Shown: piece after piece, positions 1 to 10,203 of the stretch
How positions within the stretch are numbered: the first letter of the stretch is position 1
Layout: each line of letters starts with the position of its first letter
Assembly: GCF_905171775.1 (NCBI RefSeq)
Contig: NC_053492.1
Coordinates: 327,200,720-327,264,719 of the forward strand
Direction of reading: 5' to 3'
From: Rana temporaria
Lineage: Eukaryota > Chordata > Amphibia > Anura > Ranidae
DNA length: 64,000 nt
The notes under the pieces: generated by a model
Told to the model about the DNA's origin: nothing
The model's input: only the letters and a program-made list of their open reading frames with translations
Databases searched by the model: none
Translations under genes and position numbers: made by a program

Positions 1-226
1 TTTTAGCAGACGCTTACAATATACAAAGCAATGCACATGTTTTATCAGACGCTATACAAAGCAATGCAGATGTTTTAGCAGAGGCCATACAAAGCCATCG
101 ACAGGGACCCCATCTCCCCTGGGTCTGACCTATCTTCCCTAAAGGCAGGGACCCCATATGCCCTGGGTACAGGCATCCTGTCTCCCATGGAGAAAGGGAC
201 CCCATCTCCCCTAGGTCACAGGATCA
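1..226. repeat. Two short tandem repeats
   Basis: Bases 1-95 hold about three diverged copies of a ~36-bp unit built around TTTTAGCAGACGC and ATACAAAGCAATGCA. Bases 104-226 hold three copies of a ~45-bp unit around AGGGACCCCATCTCCCCT. Neither is coding; the short minus-strand ORF across them only translates the repeat. Confidence 0.7.
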
Positions 227-540
227 AAAAGCGCTACCACTTACCTAAAACAGGTGCAATGCCTGCCTAGACATTCAAAACAATTGACCAGATAGAAGAT
301 ACACAAAAATTGGTTGCTGACAATGGAATGCTGGGCTGAATGCCTATACCCTACCCGAAGTGTAAAGACACAGTCGGCCTAACAGCATGATCAGTAAGGA
401 AAGGGAGAGAGAAAATTACCTAGTTAAGTAAAAGCCACAATAGCCAAAAGGCAAGAGTCCATAGAACTACCCTGTGAGCAGCACTAACCTTGTGTATGAA
501 ATGACAGTGCGATAGCGCCCCAGAGGTTCAGCAAAGGAGG
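227..540. other. No recognisable feature
   Basis: Unique-looking sequence without a convincing reading frame or repeat structure. Confidence 0.5.
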
Positions 541-690
541 GGCTGGAAGTGCCAGTATCCTATGCGCATCATCTGACCACCTCCTGTACCATGTCTGCAG
601 CCTCTAACCACCTCCTGTATCCCATCCACAGCCTCTAACCATCTCTTGTATAATGCCTCCAATCTCTGACTATCTCTTGTCTTTTATCAT
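541..690. repeat. Minisatellite, ~34-bp unit
   Basis: About four diverged units of the form ACCATCTCCTGTACCATG followed by TCTGCAGCCTCTA. The same unit type (CTGCAGTCTCTGAC plus TCACCTGTAGTACGC) forms the array at 51290-51930. Bases 691-1080 hold no gene I can support. Confidence 0.65.
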
Positions 691-1080
691 GTCTGCATTC
701 TCTAAGGGGAAGTTGGGAGAGGAATCAAGAGTGAGAGCGCCACCGGGATGGAGATTATGGGAGGAGTCAGACGTGTATGGACTGTGGAGAAGAGACTATA
801 GAATAAAACCAGAGCCACCAACTTGGAGCCATCTAACTGAGCCCTGCACAGTGCACCTGAGAGGAGGTCAGTGTCAGCGCTGTCAGGCCAGTCTGAGGGG
901 GGTCATTGATATAAAGGTTTCCCCTTATATCGGTACCCCCCCATTATTTTCCTGTATTCACTCTCACTCTGTGGAAGGTGGTCTCTGGTCACCAGAGTCG
1001 TCGTTGTCGTCGTCCCCACATCACAGTTCCCTGCATTACCCTTTACATCCGAGTGTGCAGAATTCCTCCCCCTTACAGTG

Positions 1081-1322
1081 CATGGGAACTCAGATGTAAA
1101 GGAAAATGCTGCAGAGCATGATCTAAGGAGAAACTCTGATGTAAGGGATGCTCTGGTCACCAGAGACAACCTTATATCAGATATAAGTGAATTGTAGGCA
1201 CTGTTACATTACAGTATCCAATTGCATCAATGTCCCTAAAAGAGTAAGAATTAGAAAAAATCCCGGATCGGGGTAGGATATGGGACTTTCGTGATGCAAA
1301 ATGGAAAGATATGACACAACAT
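1081..1322. repeat. Left arm of an old inverted repeat
   Basis: The block around 1258-1320 (CGGATCGGGGTAGGATATGG and following) is the reverse complement of about 20425-20500. The homology runs outward through blocks resembling TTTACATCAGAGTTCC to about 1080. Joining 1322 to 18952 across LINE A gives one continuous arm that mirrors 20390-20640, so the inverted repeat is older than the LINE. Confidence 0.65.
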
Positions 1323-1777
1323 TAAATCATTTATTTTTATTTTATTTTCTTAGTTCAATTATTGACAGGTACAATTGACATAATTACAAAATAGAGAAAT
1401 GGCAAAATACAATACATGTACCATAAGGAAAAAGTGTACTGTTATGTTAATACAAAAAAAGGGTATCTTCTTCCTATTATTTCCCCTTGTGTCTGTTCCC
1501 CTGTGGCTCCCTTACCCCCCCCCACCCCACCCCACCCCATCTCTAAGGAGCTTACCTCCATTGTAATTGCCTAACCTAGAAAGAGAATGGACCATACAGA
1601 TAAACTCAGTGCATCCTTGGGTTATTGACGGGGAGAGTCTACAAGGAGAACATTACAATTAAGAACCACGCTAGGAGACTCCACACTAGAAGCGACAGGG
1701 TTAGACCGCGGTAGACCGTTATAGGCAGAGGAAGTGGGCTCGCAGTGGGCCAGGGCGGATTCCATCGCTGGGTCCCC

Positions 1778-2174
1778 CTACAAAGGGTCTCCCACAAGCC
1801 CTCAACCAGGGTCCCCACAGTCTCGCAAATTTCCCGTAATTCCCTTGTCTAGTGAAGCTCACTCTTTCACTGGAAATGGTTAGGTTAATGGTCGCTACCC
1901 AGTTTTCTACGGACGGGGGGCATATGCTTTCCATTTTTGAGCTATTATTTTGCATGCCTGAAAAAGGCATCTCAATACTGCTTCCAGATTGCCTGGTGGG
2001 ACTCTGTTGTCCTCCATGCATCCTAGGAAGCAGGTCATCACCACTGGGTCGAGGGAGGATCCAAAAACCTTATTAATCCTCTCAATTATCTCCACCCAAT
2101 AGCTATAAAGCCTTGGGCACTTCCAAACCATATGTATGAGATCTCCTTTAGCTTTACATCTTGGGCATTCATTG
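1778..2174 (-). pseudogene. LINE A ORF2, C-terminal part
   Basis: This is the end of the ORF2 polyprotein. It shows the CCHC-type knuckle (CPRC then HMVWKC) and the tail shared with LINE B (KNWVATINLTISSERVSF type). It is broken by a frameshift near 2021 and near the stop. It is cut from the rest of ORF2 by the insertion at 2175; the last 16 bases (2159-2174) are one copy of that insertion's target duplication. The CCHC knuckle is usual at the C-terminus of L1/Tx1 ORF2 and is thought to bind RNA. Confidence 0.85.
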
Positions 2175-2787
2175 AATAAAAAAGTGATGAGCGCAATAAT
2201 ACACTGGGTGATAAGACTCAGTGGCACTGAGAGGGGGTGCAAACAAATAGAAAGTGACAAATCACAAGGCAATCAAATAAGGACCACCACTAAAATAACT
2301 AAAGTGAATGAAAAAACAAAAATGTAAAATAAGGAATGCATCTAATTCTGCTAAAAGAAAAATGTCCATATAAGTGGATAGACTAAATCCATAAATAGAT
2401 GACAGTGAAATATATCATAAAGTGATGATAATCCAATAGATCTTCACAGGACGCTGGACTCACAGAGCGCTTACCTCCCTGATGTGGGAAAAACACTTTG
2501 AATGGATCCTCGGATCGAGTGTATGAGAGCTGCTGTGTCCTCTCAACTGTAGTCCACAATGCGGGGCTTCAAGAAAATGGAGGCTCACCAGGGGATGTAG
2601 ATCAATGTCCCAAACGAGAGAATAAAAAAGAGAAGACTCCCATCGTGAAGTAGTCAAAATAAAGGGGAGTTTATTGGGCTAAAAATATGCTTACACGCGT
2701 TAAAAAATCAAAGACGCCAGATACAGTCCTTCCGGGTAGAAGAACGGGGTTCCGCGTCACTTCCGGTTCGGTTTAGGTCTAGCTACG

Positions 2788-2828
2788 GCCTTACGCGTTA
2801 CGTCACGGCACGTGACTTCATCAGAGGC
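2788..2828 (-). ncRNA. Hammerhead ribozyme-like motif (PLE arm)
   Basis: Read on the minus strand: stem I GCCT, core CTGATGA, a stem II closed by GTCACG/CGTGAC, then GTAAC-GC-GTA and AGGC closing stem I. This is the short-stem-III form known from PLEs. The conserved GAAA is GTAA here, so this copy is probably inactive. Confidence 0.5.
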
Positions 2829-2968
2829 TGCTGATTGGCTGGGCTGAACTTGTTTATATACAATACTAAGTGGAAATAGATAAGTTCAACAAGCCATGGA
2901 GAGGGGCTCATCTAGTTAGAACTATAAGCCAAAAAGAATCCCGGTGGATTCATACTTTACATACAATG

Positions 2969-3722
2969 TGTCAGGGACTCACCTCTTTGCCGTCGTCATC
3001 CCGGCAGACACCCTCCATGCAGGCTTCCTTCAGACAGCACGCCATCGCGGGTCCAGCGCTCGTGCACGCGCATTAGCGGGAGCGCGTGCGTGCACGGGAG
3101 TGCGCGCGTGCACGTTAATTGGCTGTGGCGCCAAAAAGACACTTTAAAAACCCTTTGCTGTTTGCAGCACATTGCTGCCTGATCTGCAGTTCTGACGTGG
3201 ATCCCTGTCTGAGACCTGTTGTTTGTTTACCTGAATCCTGATTGATCTCTGAACCCGGCTTGTCTGACTACTCTACCTGAATCCTGATTGAACGCTGAAC
3301 CCGGCTTGTCTGACGCTTCGCACCTCTCCAATCCTGACCCGGCTCTGTTTAACCATCCGCCTGCTTGACCTCTCTGTTGCCAGATTCACCTGCCTGTTTA
3401 ACCGATTACTCTTCAGCCTTCTACCTGCATGTTTACCTGTTATGACCCGGCTTGTCTGACTCTGCTATTCCAGTATACCTGAACTATTTACCAGCTTGTG
3501 CCGCTGTAGTCGCAGCTCTCGTGCGGGTCGCTGACCCATCCTCACCCTCAGCATTCCTGCATCTTCTCATCAGAGATATTCGTCCATCTGCATCTACTCA
3601 TCACCACCCGGCACTCCTACCCCTCTGTGCTCCGAGTCCGCTGTCTCATATCCAGTGGCTCGCGAACCAGAGCTGTAAGAGAGGCTGCCCTGCATCAGAC
3701 TCTGGTAACCAGGTACGTAACA
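2969..3722 (+). mobile_element. Solo LTR (754 bp)
   Basis: Begins TGTCAGGGAC and ends ACGTAACA, flanked by the 5-bp duplication CAATG (2964-2968, 3723-3727). A 5-bp duplication and TG...CA ends fit a Ty3/gypsy-type or retroviral LTR. There is no internal region. The LTR has an internal ~46-bp tandem duplication near 3220-3320 (CTGAACCCGGCTTGTCTGAC). A TTTAAAA box near 3143 could be its promoter. Confidence 0.75.
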
Positions 3723-4093
3723 CAATGGTGCCAGATGGCTTAAATGTGGAGTTTGATATAAATTGTTTTTTAAGTAATTTTTAATTTTTATATAAAGATT
3801 CTAGATAATATGGATTAAACATGTATATTTAGGTAATTGAAAGGAGTTATGGGTCACCCCTGTTTAGTCTGCGCAATTTTTATTATACATTTTTTATTTT
3901 ATATATATTTTTTTACTATTGAATTTCTCCCAGTATTTGCGGTTAGCTGGGTAGTGGGTATGGTTAACACCGCACCCATTTTATTAAATTTCCATCATGG
4001 TTTTATTAAAGTTTATGAAGTGAGTTGTGTGGTGTATTTGTTTCCCCATGAGCTATTAGGAGACCATTTGATTATCTATTGGTTTAACACTTA

Positions 4094-4573
4094 GGCCGGG
4101 TACTCACGGACAAACATGTACGGTGAAAGCGGTCCGTCGGACCGTTTTCACCGTACATGTCTGCCAGAGGGCTTCTGTACGATGGTTGTACACACCATCG
4201 TACAGAAGTCCGCGCGTAAACAATACGCGGGGCGTGTCCACGGTGTCGCCGCGACAATGACGCGGCGACGTGGGCGGCCTGCCTTTAAAATGCTTCCACG
4301 CATGCGTCGAAGTCATTCGACGCATGCGAGGGACGGCGGGCGCCTGGACATGTACGGTAGGTCTGTACTGACGACCGTACATGTCCGAGCGGGCAGGATT
4401 CCAGCGGACTGTTTTAAAACAAGTCCAGGAATATTTGTCCGCTGGGAAAAGGCCCGGCGGGCAAATGTTTGCTGGAATTCGGCCCGCTCGCGCCCACACA
4501 CGACCAAACATGTCTGCTGAAACTGGCCCGCGGACCAGTTTCAGCAGACATGTTTGGTCGTGAGTACGGGGCC
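4094..4573. mobile_element. Non-autonomous Harbinger-like element (480 bp)
   Basis: The ends GGCCGGGTACTCACGG and CGTGAGTACGGGGCC are inverted repeats flanked by TTA (4091-4093, 4574-4576), the 3-bp duplication typical of PIF/Harbinger. Several internal palindromes use the theme ACATGTACGG. Non-coding; the ORFs on both strands reflect the palindromes. Confidence 0.7.
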
Positions 4574-4866
4574 TTAGTGGTTGGACCAGTTCCTGGAATA
4601 GATCTTTGGGTAGTCCAATTCTTTAATTATATATTTAATTATGGTCATATGTTGACTATTTATAGCATATTGATGCCCATGGATTAAGAGATTAACGTAA
4701 TTTTCTATTTGCCCATGAGAATTCCTATATTTATGATGTCCGCGGTGGTTGCTTTAGGGCATCCAGTCTCCAAGATGGCCGCGGCTCTATTTCCGCTTAG
4801 TATTGTATATAAACAAGTTCAGCCCAGCCAATCAGCAGCATCTGTTGAAGTCCTGTGCCGTGACGT

Positions 4867-5500
4867 TGTCATGAATATGCATAAAGCCTGTCTGCCTACC
4901 TGATCTCCATGTGTTCATTAGAGGCAGATCCTGCTCTGGTTCCCCTTTTTGTCACTTCCTCTTCCTGTATGGCTCCACCCTAGTCCATCCCAGGAAGCCT
5001 ATATTAACCGTTGCTCTACAGGTCTGCAGTGCTGTTCAACAGTGTTCCATGCTTAGTTCCTGTCTGCAGTGTATTGCTAGTTCCTGTTTGCAGAGTGCTA
5101 CGATCATCTTCCGTGTACCGTTTTGGCTTGTCCCTGACTTCCCTGTCTGCCTGTGCCCCTGACTAATTGCATGTTCCACGTTTATCCTTGTCTGCCTGTT
5201 GCCCTGACCTCGGCCTGTCCATCACCACTGTTTGGTCTGCTGGCTGCTTCCCCCTTCTCCCTGCGGAGTGTGACTTGAGGAATCTCGGGGATGCGACCTG
5301 GACCCAGTAGCGGCCAAGACCATCCTTACCATCAAAGGCTCTGGTGAATACAATACTGGGTCTTAGACTCCGCGCCCTGGGTGATCTTAGGTTCACGCTT
5401 CGTCTCTGCTAGCAGCAGTCGGCCATAGGATTCACCACCCTGTGGTGCATCCCTGACCCCTACGGGGTGCACTTGTCACCTGGCTACGGGTGACCTGACA
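4867..5500 (+). mobile_element. Solo LTR (634 bp) inside the PLE arm
   Basis: Begins TGTCATGAAT and ends GACCTGACA, flanked by GACGT (4862-4866, 5501-5505). Removing it restores the right-hand copy of the hammerhead-like motif (CTGTTGA before it, GTAACACGTAAGG after it), matching the uninterrupted left copy at 2788-2828. This defines an empty site. It differs in sequence from the LTR at 2969. Confidence 0.78.
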
Positions 5501-6270
5501 GACGTAACACGTAAGGTCGTAGCTAGACCTAAACCGGAAGTGACGCGGAACCCCGTTCTTCAACCCGGAAGGACTGTATCTGTATCTGGCGTCTTTGATG
5601 TTTTAACGCGTGTAAGCATATTTTTAGCCCAATAAACTCCCCTTTATTTTGACTACTCCACAATGGGAGTCTTCTATTTTTTATTCTCTCATTTGGGACA
5701 TTGATCTACATCCCCTGGTGAGCCTCTATTTTCTTGAAGCCCCGCATTGTGGACTACAGTTGAGAGAACACAGCAGCTCTCATACACTCGATTCGAGGAT
5801 CCATTCAAAGTGTTTTTCCCACATCAGGGAGGTAAGCGCTCTGTGAGCCCAGCGTCCTGTGAAGATCTATTGGATTATCATCACTTTATGATATATTTCA
5901 CTGTCATCTATTTATGGATTTAGTCTATCCACTTATATGGACATTTTTCTTTTAGCAGAATTAGATGTATTCCTTATTTTGCATTTTTGGTTTTCCATTC
6001 ACTTTAGTTATTTTAGTGGTGGTCCTTATTTGATTGCCTTGTGATTTGTCACTTTATATTTGTTTGCACCCCCTCTCAGTGCCACTGAGTCTTATCACCC
6101 AGTGTATTATTGCGCTCATCACTTTTTTATTCATACCACTGCATTTGTTGTTAGTAACATTTTAGATTTGAGCAGCAGTTTGTTTGCACTTCACTTTATT
6201 ATTATTTGTATACCTCACGTTTCACTATTGGCTAGCGCTTTAGAATCCCCCCTTTCTTGGGCATTCATTG

Positions 6271-8683
6271 TTTTGCCTCAAACCCTAGTTTAAACATTTT
6301 TGGAGGGTATAGTATACCTTGTACAATAAGAACAGATGGGACAGTCTCTGCGCTGGAGCAATTGAAACCAGTGCTCCTTGTTGTAAGATCTTATCCCACT
6401 GTTCAGGGGTTACTAACCCCGCGTCCCTTTCCCACCCTTCTCTACTCTTAATGGGGCCCGCTCTGCTGATTGCTCTAATCCCCAGAGTGGTGTACATTAC
6501 TGAGATTAAGCCTTTCGATGTTCTTGCCTTAATTACTTTAAGAAGGGCGGGGATCTGGGTCCATATAACTGTTTGTGAGCCAAATTGTGTTTGAATGGCA
6601 TGGCGTACCTGAAGATATTTATAAAATGTCTTATTTGGTATGTTATATTCCCTTGTCAATTCTAAGAATGTTTTCATGGTATCCCCCTCGAACAAGTGTA
6701 TTAAACGGCTTATGCCCTGTCTCGCCCATTCCCCAGATTTCTTTATACTCATCACTTCCTGTAAATTTTCATTGCTCCATAGAGGGGAAAATTCTGTTAC
6801 CCCAACATACCCCAGTAATACCTTTGCTGTCTGCCATATTTTACTTTCTAATTTTATAGTCGGGCATTTATAGAAAAAAAAATCGACCTTCCATAAATAT
6901 GTCCATTCTAGGCTATCGAAGGCCTTTGCGGCGTCAAGAGACAACACCGCTCTAGAGCCCTCATTGTCTATTGGTGGCTGTAAATTCAGAAAGAGCCTTC
7001 TAATATTGGTGCTAGTTGCCCTGCCTGGTATAAAACCTGACTGGTCTGGGTGGACTAGATAATTGATACATCTATTTCGACGAGTTGCGAGTACTCTGGC
7101 CAAGATCTTTACATCAGTACATAGTAGCGAGATTGGACGGTAGGATGAAGGGTCCAGTTGGTCCTTCCCCTCCTTATGAATTACGATGATGGTCGCTTCC
7201 GACATTGAACTAGGAAGTACCCCCCCGCTTACTGCCCCCTCCAATGTCCTTTATATACCTCTATTGGAAGCCCGTCGGGGCCTGGGGAATTCTGGTTAGG
7301 CATTCCAGCCACTGGTTGCTGTATTTCCTCTAGGGTGATTGGTGCCTCTAAGCCCTGCTTGTCCTTAACTGGCTGGGTGGGGACTGTTATTGCCTAAAAG
7401 AAAGCTTCCATGGCTCCGCGTCCCGCCCCCTTTTTGGATTTATACAGCGCTTTGTAATACTCGCAAAACGTGTGTATCACCGCTTGGCCATCAGTAGAAA
7501 TTTCTCCCACTGCTGTCCTTATTGCTGGAACATTTGATGGAGGGGAGTTGGTTCTGCACAAAAGAGATAGCTTACGCCCTACTTTCTCCCCCTCACCAAA
7601 TTGACACTGCCTCTGTAGTATTCGCTTGTTCTCTGACTTTCTCATGATAGCCGTTTTATGCTCTAGCTGCTTTTCCAGCCATTCTTCCTGCCTAGTTAAA
7701 GTTGTCTCCTCAATAAACCTCACCTCTGCTTGGGCAGCCTCCCATCCAAGTTTACCCTCTCGCTCTCTACCTTCTCTTTTTGCTCTTGCTACCTACTGGA
7801 TCAAAAGGCCTCTTAGAAAAGCTTTCAAAGAGTCACAGACCACCCCCGTCGGTGCCGAATCCGCATTGATTTGTACATACTCTTTCAGTTTAGGCACCAG
7901 GTTTCCCGAGTCCCCAATCAACTCGAGCCAACCCGGATTAATTTTCCACTCATTGCGGGGAGCCTTAACCCCGATCTTAATTGTCAGCACCAGCGGGGAC
8001 GGTCTGAAACCCCTCTAAGGCCATACTCTATCCCCTTCACCAGGGGCAGTACTTCCTCGCTACCCACAGCCATGTCAATTCTAGAAAGAGTATGATAAGA
8101 GCTAGAGTACCACGAATATTGACGTGTCTGTGGGTAGCAAGTTCGCCATATGTCCCTCATCCCCATTTCCTCCAGGAACCGTGTCAATCTGCCCTCGCTT
8201 GGTGTGCTGGATTTGTTCCCAGAAGGAAATCTATCCAGGCTTCTATCCAGAACCTCATTATAGTCACTGACAGCTATCACTGGAACTCCCGTTTTGTCCA
8301 CCGTAAACTCAAGGAGCCTATATAGAACATCAAGCTTGAATGGAGGGGGAATGTAAATGTTAGCCAGGACATATGGTCTGTTCGCAATTAAACAGAAAAG
8401 GAATATATGCCGTCCCTGGTCGTCTATACAGGACTCTGTGCAAGAGAACGTCATTCCTCTCCCCACCAATATGCTTACCCCCCTTGAATAAGAGGAGTGT
8501 ACCGAATGGTACTGGGATTGGAATTTCCGGCTATTTAGCTGAACAACTGTGTCTCTAGTCAAATGTGTCTCCTGTAGGCACAAAAGTCCCGGCATACCCT
8601 CCTCCAGGAGCGAATAGTCTCTTAATTCGGTCCCCCATACCTCGCACATTCCATGAGGTAATGGCCAGTGTCTTATCCTGCAT
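6271..8683 (-). pseudogene. LINE A ORF2, endonuclease and RT part
   Basis: The start codon at 8683 begins MQDKTLAITSWNVRG as in LINE B. Endonuclease signatures visible include QETH, SDYNEVLD (GDYN in LINE B) and SRID. RT signatures include SYRPISLL, QSGFIPGR and LDAAKAFDSLEW. A frameshift lies near 8610. A stop at 7394 replaces a CAA codon, and LINE B 46806-47703 (~900 bp) is missing at 6885-6890. That deletion keeps frame, giving one 319-codon open stretch, but removes the catalytic FADD box. No functional product is possible. Confidence 0.88.
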
Positions 8684-9548
8684 CTAGGAATGTTAATGTA
8701 GTAACAGGAAAGTCAGGTCCACTCCAGCAGCAAAAATCTATGTTCCTCTCACTCCTCAGTGTGTAGTCTCCTAAGTCAATATCTATCCTCCCTCCTCTCG
8801 CCTCTCCACTTCCCGTCCACTTCTCCTGTGACACCAAAAGCATTAGTAAGTGTAATTGTAATGTACACTCCCTGATTCCTACCCTAGTCCCCCCCCTTCC
8901 CTCCCATCCCTCCATTACCCTTACCCTGCCCAACTGGGCTCCCCTTTGGGGCTTTTCCTATGACCTACCTTCTCACACCATCATACATCAGCTGAACACC
9001 CATCCAAGTGTCTCCCACCCTCTCTCCCCCCTAAAAAAATAAAATAAAATTAAGAAAAGCAAGTGAGAAATATGTGTACCAAAAAAAAAAAGAAAACAAG
9101 AGCAGCACTCCCCCCACAGAGATGTTTACCCCAAAAGGAAAGAGAACAAAAAAGAAAAGAAAAAGGAAAAAGGGGTACAACCCCCTCTTTGGTGAATCAC
9201 CTAGTGTTAAGGACATACAAAAAGCATCCCCAATCATTAATAAACATAAAAAAAAAAAACATATCAGCATTATTACATGTTTTCAAATGTTACTGAAGTA
9301 TTACATAAGTTTTACTGAAGTGACTAAACTGACATTAAAAATATGCGTTTCTCTATGACCATACCACTTCTGATAAAAAAAAAAAAATTTTGGAGAGAAA
9401 AAAAAGAAGGAATTTCTCTCCCAATTGTCAAACCACCTAGTGCTAATGCCCTACAACTGGGCTAGGCTTTATATTTTTTGGTGAACCTTACTACACATTA
9501 TCTATATATGACAACAATTATATGCTAGGCCTCGCTGTCTCTAGAGAG

Positions 9549-9865
9549 CTATAGTTCTGTTTTTTTGTCCTCCAGCCAACTGGCCACCTCCTCCGGAGCA
9601 TCAAAAAAGAAAGTCCTACCCAGAGCTGTTACCCTCAGCCGAGCCGGGTACAAGAGAGCATATGTTACTTTATATTTCTGTAAAGTCAGTTTAATAGACG
9701 TAAACTCAGCTCTGCGTTTCTGAAGTTCTGGTGAAAAATCGGGGTATATTGAGACACTTACTCCGTTATATGTGATGTCCCACAACTCTCGGGCTTTTTG
9801 AAGCATAGTCATCTTGTCATTGTAGTTGAGAAGCTTTAGGAGCATGGGCCTAGGGTACCCCCCTT
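9549..9865 (-). pseudogene. LINE A ORF1, C-terminal part
   Basis: This is the 3' half of the ORF1 RNA-binding protein, continuing 17381-18177 across LINE C. It contains LLKLLNYNDK and the IYPDFSPELQKRRA block shared with LINE B. It ends with an extra ~16 residues (PEEVASWLEDKK type) that LINE B lacks because of a deletion. The frame is open in this part. Bases 8684-9548 are the ORF1-ORF2 spacer, A- and C-rich and without a gene. Confidence 0.85.
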
Positions 9866-10203
9866 GTTGAGGTGCTTTATTTTTTTTTTATATATTCTTT
9901 ATTTTACATTTTTCACCTTTTACATTGTCTTGAACTCAGTTTAGTATCAATACACACAATATAAACAGTTTTCTATTGCTGTGTTTCTTGCATTTCCAAG
10001 AACTGTTATTCCTTTCTATCCCACTTCATCCTATTGTATCGTCCCCTTACTCGTGTTCTCCCCTGGTTCAAAACATCACATCCCCCCCTTGCCCCCAAGC
10101 CCTTCTTCCGGGCTTAGAGAAAAAACACCAAAAAAAAAAAAAAAAAGGGAAAAATCCCCTCTCTCTCTCCTTCCCTCCTCCTCCCACACCCCGTCATCCC
10201 TCC

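Larger units (their letters stand above)
2175..6254 (+). mobile_element. Penelope-like element with inverted terminal arms
   Basis: A 4.08-kb insertion in LINE A ORF2, bounded by the 16-bp duplication TCTTGGGCATTCATTG (2159-2174 and 6255-6270). Its ends are long inverted repeats, about 2175-2879 and 4788-6254 (the latter interrupted by a solo LTR), and each arm carries a hammerhead-like motif. Inverted long terminal repeats, a variable TSD and hammerhead motifs are the known signature of PLEs. No reverse transcriptase or GIY-YIG frame survives. The middle contains a solo LTR (2969-3722) and a palindromic DNA element (4094-4573). The mirrored ~65-codon ORFs in the two arms are chance frames. 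Confidence 0.7.

Noticed and set aside
2460..5846. Matching ~65-codon ORFs at 2460-2657 (minus) and 5649-5846 (plus)
   Set aside because: They are the same sequence in the two inverted PLE arms; no family resemblance, and the conservation follows from the repeat.
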